Shown piece after piece: positions 1 to 8,860 of a DNA stretch of 64,000 nt. Source of the stretch: Macrocystis pyrifera (lineage: Eukaryota > Sar > Phaeophyceae > Laminariales > Laminariaceae); assembly GCA_031763025.1 (NCBI GenBank), contig JASSKH010000001.1, forward strand, positions 12,007,102 through 12,071,101, read 5' to 3'. Numbering within the stretch: the first letter of the stretch is position 1; each line of letters opens with the position of its first letter. The notes under the pieces are model-generated. The model ran no database searches. It had not been told where the DNA came from and saw only the letters and a program-made list of their open reading frames with translations. Position numbers and translations under genes: made by a program.

Positions 1-1056
1 CTGTTGCCTGTGCAATGGACGATCGCTGCCAGCATGGTCTGTCAGCGTTCAGGTGAGATATTGAGCCCAATACCAAACACATAGGAATTATGTATACCCC
101 TCGTATTTAATACCCGCGGAATGGGAGATTCTGCGGTGAGGATGTCAACAATCGCGAATCAACAACGATGTCGTTTGTTCTGTAGTTATCCCAAGTGTTC
201 GTTCGAGTTCTTTCTATCACTGGCGTCAAATTGACGGCTAATACAGGCAAAGACAATACTGGGTCGCAGAGAACTGATGAAGTAGTCCATAACCTAGATT
301 ACGTCACGTCTTAAGGAGAGGGATCCAGCTTAACAATGTATTGGGAGCGGTCTAGCCTAAATCTTGGCTGCAACGTGTCATCCATTGTTAAGAAGCGCAA
401 GAACCCCCACCTGGGGTATAGGTATAGTATATGCTACCAGCCAACACTAAAACCCGTACCAAGTACACACCTACGTCCTGCTGTACTCATCACAAATTAT
501 GTCGACCTGGTTCCGTGTATATATTCTCGTTTATGGAGTAGCTCACAACAGAAGCATCTGCTATTGTTTATCAACCCCTTGCAGTTTGATGGCCGGGCCA
601 ATCGAACCGCCGCACTCTTCGAGTTCAGCACACATGTTGGTGTGATTGTTTGGACCTGCTGAACACGTTTTGACGGGCGCCAATCATATTGGTACATGCC
701 AATCATACGTGGGATCGCGGAAATCTCCGTTGGTTCGATGTGTATTCCTGGCGGAAGAATATTTTTATCAACTTCCATTGACGTAGGCAGTATTGAAAGT
801 CCCATGAACTTTTACCACAGCCAATATGGCGATCTGGTATCATACATGAGTGGTAACTCTAGTTAGAAAACTCCAATGGACATAATTTTATCCGCGAGCA
901 TCAGCAGAAAATGGAACGCTATGGTAGAGCCTGTTGCGCTGGACTCTGTACATCACAACAGTGCACGTAGAAACAGAACGTTCGCAATAGTGTACAGAGC
1001 CTAAATTATAATACAGGCACCTCCCGTTCTCCCGACTCATGGCGTTCACCTACTAG
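1..1056 (+). other. Intron 1 (3' part) of gene A
   Basis: This stretch aligns along its length with intron 1 of genes B, C, D and E, so the window opens inside gene A and its signal-peptide exon lies upstream of base 1. The intron ends at a TACTAG acceptor (AG at 1055-1056), directly before the conserved exon 2. It contains a block near 391-545 that shares a protein-like reading frame with the introns of the other copies. No independent gene is supported here. Confidence 0.75.
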
Positions 1057-1493
1057 CTCTCGTCGACGCGAGTGAGCGGACCTGGGTCGACGTCAAGGCC
1101 AATGGATACGACACGCGGACGTCCGGGAGTGGCTGCAGTCCGAAAGGCTGCGTACCGGACAACACCCGGGACAACGACATCTGGGCCAACTCTCGCTGGT
1201 CGTGCAAGGGCGATATCCTCGACAGGTCTGATGAGGCCGACGGTTGCTGCATCACCTATTACTTTGAGGAGCCCCAGGACATAGAAAAAATTCGAATCGC
1301 CTTCCACCTGGGTACGTCTAGAACCCGGACGCTGGACGTATTCGACAACCATGACTACCACAGCACCATCTCGTCCAGCGGCAAGACGAACGGATTCCAG
1401 TCGTACGACCTTTATACCGATGAAACGGAGGAGCTCAAGCTTTGCCTGTACGACCCTAAGTGGAACACGGACGTCTGGCTGAGCATCACCGAG
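1057..1493 (+). CDS. Gene A, exon 2: secreted discoidin-like (F5/8C-like) domain, partial gene
   Basis: This is exon 2 of the first visible copy of the secreted protein family; its signal-peptide exon is off-window. The exon begins in phase 1 (the split alanine codon is completed by CT) and runs 437 nt without a stop to GAG, followed by a GTGCGT donor. It encodes a beta-sandwich-type domain: an SRWSC motif, the GCCITY strand, FEEPQDIEKI, IAFHLGTSRTRTLDVF, then SSGKTNGF and a terminal DVWLSITE strand. All six cysteines of the family are present (positions 46, 51, 69, 83, 84 and 149 in the full precursor). By family resemblance a sugar- or glycan-binding role outside the cell is likely, but no ligand can be read from the sequence. 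Distinctive changes in this copy are K70, R76 and A80 in the acidic loop. The copy looks intact; whether it is expressed is unknown. Confidence 0.72.
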
Positions 1494-2137
1494 GTGCGTC
1501 GCAATAGATTGTGGGATAATTTCGTTGTCTATGTGCAGGACATGTTTGCGTTCACCCAGTCCCATAAACCACAGGGTACAGTGTCCCGAGGATGCGGTAG
1601 CAACTGCCGTGATGCGCTCGGCGTTTCCCACTGCTTCAATATGGTGTTGCAAGTATATGACCTGTCGAAAGTTGTCGGCTGTGTGTTGGTTGTTGCACGT
1701 TACGGGGAAACTAAAATTAAAAATACGCTGAGCATGTATGCACGCCACAGCATACATGTCGGTGGAAACCAAATAGGGGTTATAATGGGTTTCGTTCGAA
1801 ATGAAATGCGAGACATCGAAACTCCACTGGTCTTTCTCCCATCGACAACCTTCATCCCCAGTACTCAGCTTACAACATGGGATTCACAGAGGGTTACAGC
1901 GGCGCAAAACAATTCCCCAGTACAGAAATGAGAATCTCTCGCCAGAGGTGTTAGTGATAACCTTGGTGAACTACCAAAACACTTGGGTCCATGATCGTGC
2001 CTTGTCATAAAGTTGTCACCAGTACGGGAGACCGTGGTAAATAGGACGAAGTACTGTTAGGAAAATTAGTTGAATATGTTGGTTTTTGTGTGTACCGTAG
2101 GTCTCATTTACTTTGGACTCCCGCAATACTACTGTAG

Positions 2138-2260
2138 GTTTCACGGGAACGCATCACGAATCATGCGATCACGGGACTGTCAAAGCAGAGCACAGCTGCG
2201 AACAAGCGCTGATTGACAGCAACGAGACATACGCTATCTGTGAACGCTTCCCAACGTTGT
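2138..2260 (+). other. Possible exon 3 of gene A (exon-like conserved block)
   Basis: The block follows a TGTAG acceptor-like site 0.64 kb after exon 2. Its frame is open to 2463 and shares a cysteine/histidine pattern with the equivalent block after gene B (14702-14823): C-D-H-G-T-x-K-A-x-H-x-C, then E-T-Y-A-x-C. The two copies differ by one whole codon. The same block after genes C and D is interrupted by stops. This frame needs one base from the preceding exon, yet exon 2 ends in phase 0, so it cannot be joined simply. In phase 0 the block would instead add about 24 residues and stop. It may be an exon, a decayed exon or a conserved non-coding block. Confidence 0.25.
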
Positions 2261-4789
2261 ATTGCCGTCGTTGCACTGTTACTAATTTTACCGCATTAGC
2301 GCAGCCTCTTCGATGTTACCACACGTACATTCCATTTCAACTGCACCATCGGAGTAGGTACTATGTTCGCACTTGTGTAGATCCCCTCGCGCAGAGAAGC
2401 ACTGTTCCGATGTATTTAAAGCACTCTTCTCGCCATATGTTCTCCAAACGGTCAACCCCCTGAAGGCTCATTTTGCTCACTAGCGAAGGTGCCCTAAATA
2501 CGTTTACGTTGGGGTACCCGTGGTAAAAACATTCACATGGGCATGTACTCCCATACACTTCCGCTCCCCGGCACCACACCCGCCTTCATCCTAATTCCTG
2601 TAAAACTCGAGAGATGACAAGGGGGGCTTCGACGCGCCGGGCTGGTGTGCTGCGCTACAGCAGGTTCACGCCCGTTTTGTCTCCGTCCATGCTCGTATTG
2701 CACGAGGGTGTCGCCAAATCGACAACTAAAATAAGCCAGTGCTGACAAGGTGTATAGGCATTGAAACCAAACATTGTTTGGGTAAAGATACACCTAACAC
2801 TTGAGTCACTTTCGACGAACCAACAATCGATGAAGCTTCGCGCATGTCCGTAGTGACAGAGCGTGTAGGCAACGGCAGCCCGGAAATGTGGCGGTACTGC
2901 CAAGGCGTACATTTCAAATACTACTGTCTGAGTTAAGAAGAAACAAACATCTCGACATACTCGATGATTCAGAGAGAAATAAATGACGCCATCGAGAATC
3001 CTTTGACACCTGGTGCACTGCAAAAATAAACGATCTAACTGCATTGCACAGAATTGACGATGAAGCACGTAAAACGTCGACTGTAACGCCCTTGATGTGC
3101 CCATCGCGAATCGTTATACCTGGCATTTTGTAATCTTTCCGTTTCTACTGTTGTTGTACGTACCGGCACGTTTTCATCAAACAGCAACAACAGGACTACT
3201 TCGAATAGAAAAACTTGTTGTACGTTTTTAGACCTACAAAATTTCTCCGTGTATTTATTCTATTCCACGTGATAGAAAACGTTGTTGTCAACAACGAACA
3301 GCAGCACAGAAAATGCAGAAAATGCACGATGACGATGAAACAACAGAGAAACATTCGTAGATATGCACGAGCTACACACAAACAAGAAACAAGCTCTGCG
3401 GTACTCGAACCTGGGCATGGTCTGGTAGACGTTAAGATACACACTTCGTTTAACCAACCTGCACCTTCGATGATATGCCATACACCGAAGAAATTCTATG
3501 TGCCAAATTGGATGATTGAGCTTAGAACAATGCTTTAAAGAAGAATACGAAACGTGCACACGTTCGCTGGACGCCAAGCGAGCCGGCAAAGACTACCCCC
3601 GGCAAGATGGGTTGAGCAAACAAGATGGCGTGAATCCGGCAAACAGCCCAACGAAAGGTGGACCTGAACATAAGTTTGTTGTTTGCGGCTGAAGACCTAG
3701 AACAAAATCGACCTTCACACGGCTGAGGATCAACCTCATGCGTGATGATGTACATATTTCATCCGCGAGTACGTACTCGTAGTCGTTGATGGCGTTTGCA
3801 TAACCCTCCAATCTTACATGTGATTGGTAATTCGGCTTTCTACCAGATGTCATCACCGTATATAACCCGGGAAATAAATGATTATCTCAATGCACCAACG
3901 GTGAAAAATTCCGATGTTTATCACCGCGCAATACGATAGACGCCGACCAACCTCGTTCATTGATAGATGGAAAACGAAAAGGATGCAACGCCTGAAATCA
4001 TACTACCTTCAACACGTCAATATAACACTACCAGAAAACGCGTCCGATCTTCTTGTTTGACTTAACCTTTGCAACGACTATCACTCAAGTCCATGATATG
4101 AAACCCGAGTAGTGGATGGTATGGTCGTATTCCAGCGACCGCTACACGCTTTCGAATCTTGTGATATGCTTATTCACAGCCAGACCGGGCACGGTCCCGT
4201 TAGACCACCTCTCATAGACTGCTTATGACGATTTCCGTCGAGATCGGATGACGTTGGATGCAAGACAGCATTCCAAGATTGTCTGGTAAATAGAGAGCAG
4301 ACTTCAGACATCCCGTTTCAAGGTAGAGTGGTGTGGTTCAGTTGTTCTCGTTACCAGATGTTGAAGTGAATTTCATTGCAAGCAGAGGATCCAGAAAAAT
4401 GGTGATACGCTCTGCCTCTTGGAAGACACGTAGAACACGGAGGCGATCTAATGATATTCAAAACTGATGATTCGATCAGAGTTTTGCTTTGGTTGCCAGC
4501 TTAGGCGTCTACCACGCGTCGTGCCGAGGATCTAAGAATGCCGCGATGATGTCACTAAACGATCAAGCTGCAAAAGGACCTTAACTTATCAGAGTATGTG
4601 CATCGCCACACTTGGGCAATAAAATGATTGATCCATGTCATATACAGCTGAAGTCTGTCACGCACATCCATCCCCCTTCTGGATGAGGGGGTGCATTCAC
4701 GATGCACACCGCAAGCTTTCTATTTGCTGTCCATCCTGTGAGCTAGAAGCTCAACTGTTTTTACCTGACGGGATTAAATGTTGTTTGCG

Positions 4790-4975
4790 CCCGACTCTTT
4801 CATACCCCTCGATGTATCGTCCAGGTGGAGATCTTGGTGAAGTAGAGCTTCGGTCTAATCGGAAGAGCCTGGACACCGTAAATCAGGCTGGGAAACAGCC
4901 ACGTGACGTCTACTTTCAAGCTTCGGTTCGTCTTCCTGTGTCCACACAACCGTGGTTTCAACGAAGACTGGCTGT
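4790..4975. repeat. Unit block 'G' (about 170 bp), copy in unit A
   Basis: This block recurs at about 17925-18110, 21300-21490, 33320-33470 and 45890-46040. Four of the five copies keep an open plus-strand frame containing RPGGDLGEV, then LDTVxQAGKxPR. Several copies also stay open on the minus strand (ALLHQDLHLDD). Some plus-frame differences are synonymous. I do not recognise a protein family. It could be a relic exon of a second gene carried by the ancestral unit. Confidence 0.35.
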
Positions 4976-5733
4976 GCGGGCTAGATGAGGTTCTGACGAA
5001 CGTGTATCCCAGCGGATGTATTCCGTCGAGGTCGTTCGCGCATCACTATAGGCCGCCCTACAACGATCGATCAGTACGCGGACATGTGGTGGAGACCCTC
5101 CGTTTTCTTTAAGCATGCTTGGTATTCCTTGTGGAGACATTCAAAAATGTAGCTAGCCGCACAGTGCTTTGCCAATATTTGCTTTCGATATGTTTGAGGT
5201 CTTGTTGCGGTGGACGCTGTCCCACAAGAATTTTGTAGTTGCCAACATTTTTCATGGTCATGATCCCTTCCATATGTGTACTCTTTAATCTGACCGCTGC
5301 GGTTGCTTCCCCGTAATAAATGTATTGCCCACTACGCATGCAGAGTGCATTTAGTACGGCGGCATTGGCGATGCGTGTAATTGGAGTGCGTGGGCGATGA
5401 TTTAAATCGATGATGGGCTGTTGGGTGCTTCTTGAATCTAGGATTGGCCGATGCGTGGGTGCCGCCGCACATAGAACGTCGAACATGATAGGTGGACGCC
5501 ATGCGTGTTGTCAGCAGTTCGTCGATAATACGTGGCACACTTATGTATTGTAGGTTGATGTCGCTACCGATGATCGAGCAAAGCAATGACTAGGATATAT
5601 GGTATGATCATGCAAACAAACGGAGTCGTTAAGCTGATGTGTCAAGTCAGGGTCAACATTGATGTTTACGCTGTGGATGGTCTCCGCGTCTACAGCCGTG
5701 TTAGATTAGAATTTCGCATTGGCAACTTAGAGC

Positions 5734-5737
5734 GACC
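5734..5737. repeat. Target-site duplication (left), GACC
   Basis: GACC directly precedes the 5' LTR and is repeated directly after the 3' LTR at 7727-7730. If the first T of the LTR is counted with the target, the duplication is the 5-mer GACCT (7727-7731). Confidence 0.6.
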
Positions 5738-5969
5738 TGTAGCCAAAAGATACCAAGCCGTGGAGGTTTCAGTGTAATCGCATGTGTGAGTGGAGCAGTG
5801 GCCGGGGATCCTGTGTGATGTCCCCTAGCCACCTGGCTCGTGGTCCGATGAGGATCACTCCGTGATAATACAAGCTCTAAGAACAAGACTTACTGAGTGC
5901 GAGGCCAGCGAGACTGGTGGAGTCCCTCGCTGGAAGCCCTCTTGCTGATATCATCTGGCAGAGGCCATA
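5738..5969 (+). repeat. 5' long terminal repeat
   Basis: 232 bp, starting TGTAGCC and ending GGCCATA, and identical by eye to 7495-7726. The outer ends are TG and TA rather than the canonical TG and CA; this assignment is the one that gives matching flanks. It should hold promoter and polyadenylation signals, but no convincing TATA box or poly(A) signal stands out. Confidence 0.88.
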
Positions 5970-6176
5970 ATATCTAGATATTCGCGGAACTTCTGTTGGA
6001 GGAGTTTTCGGCTGCGGAGTATTGGGTCACAGCTGGGAAGGCAGTTGGCCCGTTGGACGGATCGAAACGGCTTGAAGCGCACAGCAGGGGAGGACGCTCC
6101 GGGAGCTGGAGGACGCACAGGTCAGGCGGCAGTTTCTCCGTTATTACAGTAGAGTCCAGGTGGACTGCTGTGGATT
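5970..6176 (+). other. Retrotransposon leader (5' untranslated region)
   Basis: This 207-nt stretch lies between the 5' LTR and the gag start codon. A primer-binding site complementary to a host tRNA is expected at its left edge. The bases there (ATATCTAGATATTCGCGG) do not match a tRNA 3' end that I can name. A packaging signal would also be expected here, but none is recognisable. Confidence 0.6.
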
Positions 6177-7499
6177 ATGGCGCACACGGCAAGCACGCCG
6201 CTGGTGGTAGGGGAGTCTCTGACTCCACCGAAATACGGAGAGGTGTGGACCGAGCAGGCCTCTCGTGTTTTTTACGCAGCGTACCTCGATTATGAGGAAC
6301 GGCTGCAGCTCGCCAACGCTCAGGGGGTGGTTCAGCACTCCAAAGTGAGCATGGGCCAGCTTATCCCCAATTACATTCATCGGTGTTTTGAGGGATTTTA
6401 CAAGCATCAGACTACGATGACCGCCTCGGAGTTGTTGGACGCTGTTAGGCAGCACGCTGGTTACACAACCACCAGCAACAGATTTGACACCTCGCGGGCG
6501 GCAGCGGACTTGCGTCGCGTTCTCTCAATGAGGCGCGATGAAAAGCAGGGCGGTGAAACATCCGTCAAAGACCGCGCGATGATGGTAAACTCCGCTATGG
6601 AAAAGTATTTTGCGGAGAATCACGCGGTGCATGCCATGTACCGCGCGCAGGACCGTTCGTGGTTGCCCGGACCGGCGGAATTTGTGAGCATGGCGTTGGT
6701 GGATGGCTTATGGCCGTCCGAGTTCAAAAAGTACGTAAAAGGTCAGCTAACGTACGCTGCAGGGTGGAAGAAGGACCCGGCATTGGTCATGGACCAAATT
6801 TTTTCTGCTGCAGAACAGTGGAAATTCATCGAGGCGTATGGTCGGAAAGATGCTGCAGGGGCAGCTGAACCGCGACGCCAACAGCAGCAGAAACCGAAAC
6901 AGCAGCAGTCCGCGAAAAAGTCGTTTGTTCGCGTCTGTTTCGAGTGTGGTGATCCCAACCATTATGTTTCTGATTGCCCAAAAGCTCGCGGTGGCGGCAC
7001 AGCTCCCAGCAGTGGTGGGCGCGGGTCGTCAGGGTATCGCGGGGGCCGCAATGGCGGCCGGGGCAGATTCAACCATGGACGCGGGCGCGGTGGCCGTGGT
7101 GGCAATCAATTGACAGCGGGCGGTGGAACTTCTGCTGTTGCTTCTTCAACTTCTGGTGCGCCAGCGGCAGGAGCCGCTGGGTCGGGATCTGGTTCGTCTG
7201 TTGCCGGCCGAGCTGTATACGTTGGAGGAGCTGGAACATCGGTGGGTGCTGCTGGAGCGAGAACTTCGCCATCCACCGAGCGGGCGGAGTCAGTGTCTGG
7301 TGCTGCTGCAGGGGCGGTAGCGCCGGAACCGTCTGTATATTCGACGTCTTGGTCGGGGTGGACCGCCGATTCTATTTCTTCGGCGCCGGCTGTAGGAGGG
7401 CAGCCATGGCGTCAGGTGACTCTTGGTACCGACCAGAGTTCAACGGCAGGTGAAGTGCCTGCGTTCGTGTCGAGTGAACTCGCTTTGGGGGTGCTGTAG
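6177..7499 (+). CDS. gag: Retrotransposon Gag protein with zinc knuckle
   Basis: This is a 440-residue Gag-like structural protein, expected to assemble virus-like particles and package element RNA in the cytoplasm. Residues 1-230 form a helical capsid-like region. A Q/K-rich linker follows (about 232-250), then a CCHC zinc knuckle (Cys254-x2-Cys257-x4-His262-x4-Cys267) that binds RNA. Next comes an RGG-type Gly/Arg-rich stretch (about 273-315) and a low-complexity Gly/Ala/Ser tail. No protease motif follows and there is no pol frame, so the protein ends with Gag. The ATG at 6177 starts the only long frame of the element. The TAG stop (7497-7499) is formed by the first bases of the 3' LTR, so the coding region and 3' LTR overlap. 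Whether Gag derives from the Copia or Gypsy lineage is not clear by eye. Confidence 0.9.
   Translation: MAHTASTPLVVGESLTPPKYGEVWTEQASRVFYAAYLDYEERLQLANAQGVVQHSKVSMGQLIPNYIHRCFEGFYKHQTTMTASELLDAVRQHAGYTTTSNRFDTSRAAADLRRVLSMRRDEKQGGETSVKDRAMMVNSAMEKYFAENHAVHAMYRAQDRSWLPGPAEFVSMALVDGLWPSEFKKYVKGQLTYAAGWKKDPALVMDQIFSAAEQWKFIEAYGRKDAAGAAEPRRQQQQKPKQQQSAKKSFVRVCFECGDPNHYVSDCPKARGGGTAPSSGGRGSSGYRGGRNGGRGRFNHGRGRGGRGGNQLTAGGGTSAVASSTSGAPAAGAAGSGSGSSVAGRAVYVGGAGTSVGAAGARTSPSTERAESVSGAAAGAVAPEPSVYSTSWSGWTADSISSAPAVGGQPWRQVTLGTDQSSTAGEVPAFVSSELALGVL
7487..7491 (+). other. Polypurine tract of the retrotransposon (candidate)
   Basis: A run of five G lies three bases before the 3' LTR, where plus-strand DNA synthesis is normally primed. 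It is short and falls inside the last gag codons. Confidence 0.5.
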
Positions 7500-7726
7500 C
7501 CAAAAGATACCAAGCCGTGGAGGTTTCAGTGTAATCGCATGTGTGAGTGGAGCAGTGGCCGGGGATCCTGTGTGATGTCCCCTAGCCACCTGGCTCGTGG
7601 TCCGATGAGGATCACTCCGTGATAATACAAGCTCTAAGAACAAGACTTACTGAGTGCGAGGCCAGCGAGACTGGTGGAGTCCCTCGCTGGAAGCCCTCTT
7701 GCTGATATCATCTGGCAGAGGCCATA
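7495..7726 (+). repeat. 3' long terminal repeat
   Basis: 232 bp and identical by eye to the 5' LTR (5738-5969). Its first bases supply the gag stop codon. It is followed by the GACC target duplication at 7727-7730. Confidence 0.88.
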
Positions 7727-7730
7727 GACC

Positions 7731-8860
7731 TCACTCCCCTGTGAATCAAACAGCGATTGCTTGATGAGAAAACTCAGCGCAGACGTTTAATGCGACACAC
7801 GGGCTTCAGGATAAACCCATCGAACATAACCCCGACGAACGCGCGTGAGGTGTGCGTGAGAATAGTTCACTCGTGCATACCGAATATCTAAGAGCCTGGA
7901 CTCTGCTGGAGGATTCCTACCACGCAGCTATTCTCTCAAGGGGGGTGTTCTCAGCCCTTCTTCACTCGTTCTACACGTCTCACGGCGCAGCCCACGGATT
8001 CGCCGCTAGTAATCGCCTTTGCCATGGCCACCCTCCGTGGGTATCGTGCAATCATATCTTCTGTGCAAACGTGGGACCCACGGCGCTGAGAGACACGCGG
8101 ATGGGTAGCAACCCGCCGCATGTCGGATGCCGCCGTGGCCGATTGCCAACTCTACAATGTCTCGTCCATGATTGGAGTGTTTGTCCTGTGGCGAAGCTCC
8201 GTTTCCGCAAAACATCGGTGTGCTGTCGCGAGAGATACCTGGTCCCAGGTGCGAGTCTAGCCAGAAACAAAAGCCAAAAAAAGAAAGCACAAAGTTCACA
8301 AGATCCCCGTCACAGCTCAAACGAAACATCGACCAGCAGGAGCAGCATGAACCACAAGGAGAAACATCTATAGATTAGTAGAACGCCTGCACAAAAGGTT
8401 GTCTCGTGGCGCTTCAATGTCGATTGCAGGTACAGAGTATGCCACCGAATTGAAGATCATACCACAGAGTCAAGAAGTGCGCGTGTCATGCACGATAGCG
8501 TAGTATTACAGGGCTCTCCTATCGATATATCGTTTGCCCCTAGGCGGGGTGCTCAGATGGGCTTACCCTATAAAGCATCCTGTATTATTTCGTTGTCAGA
8601 GCAAACCGGGAAGGAAAGCCGTCTGGCAAACGTTGACACGCTCAAGCTCTGTCAATTCGATACAAAGACCGCAACCTGCACTCCAGTTGTCCCACACAGC
8701 CTGCAACACGCACGCCTGAACCATCTCCTAGTTACCTCAGTCGGTGCTCTTGTTGTGTACGGGAACACTGCTGGTCACAGTACGAGCAAAAATATGCTAA
8801 AGGGGTGGAGGAGGGTTCTGACCGTCTGCTCACATCTATTTTTTTTATAATGTTCGGGTT
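7731..8860. other. Single-copy stretch after the retrotransposon, no supported gene
   Basis: No counterpart of this stretch was found in the other units. Plus-strand frame 7852-8373 is open for 173 codons but has no ATG at its start and an ordinary composition. A minus-strand frame over 8006-8329 is also open. Neither shows a domain. Together with 5655-5737 this may be an older insertion that later received the LTR element. Confidence 0.4.

Larger units (their letters stand above)
1494..5737. other. Downstream unit sequence of gene A, no confirmed gene
   Basis: This region lies between exon 2 of gene A and the retrotransposon. It is made of blocks that recur in the same order after genes B, C, D and E: a GC-rich block near 2630-2700, a block near 3190-3860, a short block with a GACCG-GGCA-CGGTC hairpin near 4180-4210, the block at 4790-4975 and another near 5160-5530. 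Between copies these blocks carry frequent indels and stops in all frames, as expected for non-coding or decayed sequence. From about 5655 the similarity to other units ends. Confidence 0.55.
5738..7726 (+). mobile_element. Non-autonomous LTR retrotransposon encoding only Gag (TR-GAG type)
   Basis: The element is 1,989 bp: two direct 232-bp LTRs, a 207-nt leader, one gag reading frame and a short G-tract next to the 3' LTR. It has no protease, reverse transcriptase, RNase H or integrase, so movement must depend on enzymes from an autonomous relative. This matches the terminal-repeat-with-GAG class known from plant genomes. The two LTRs look identical base for base, which indicates a very recent insertion. 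The element carries a GACC target duplication. It lies in a part of unit A that has no counterpart in the other units. I could not identify a clear primer-binding site after the 5' LTR. The gag gene is visibly more GC-rich than the surroundings, as expected for an incoming element. Confidence 0.9.

Noticed and set aside
1072-1284. Other-frame open readings over exon 2 (both strands, all copies)
   Set aside because: They are shadows of the conserved domain frame, with no start or splice support of their own.
1494-1931. Reading exon 2 straight on for 145 more codons in copy A
   Set aside because: The extension differs completely between copies (B 67, C 15 and D/E 46 codons) and begins at a good GTGCGT donor, so it is intron.
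7990-8030. Twelve-base match (GCTAGTAATCGC) to the 3' domain of bacterial or organellar 16S rRNA
   Set aside because: Flanking rRNA positions do not match on either side, so a single short word is most likely coincidence.
8006-8329. Minus-strand 107-codon frame as a gene
   Set aside because: An overlapping plus frame is equally open, there is no domain or signal, and no second copy exists to test conservation.
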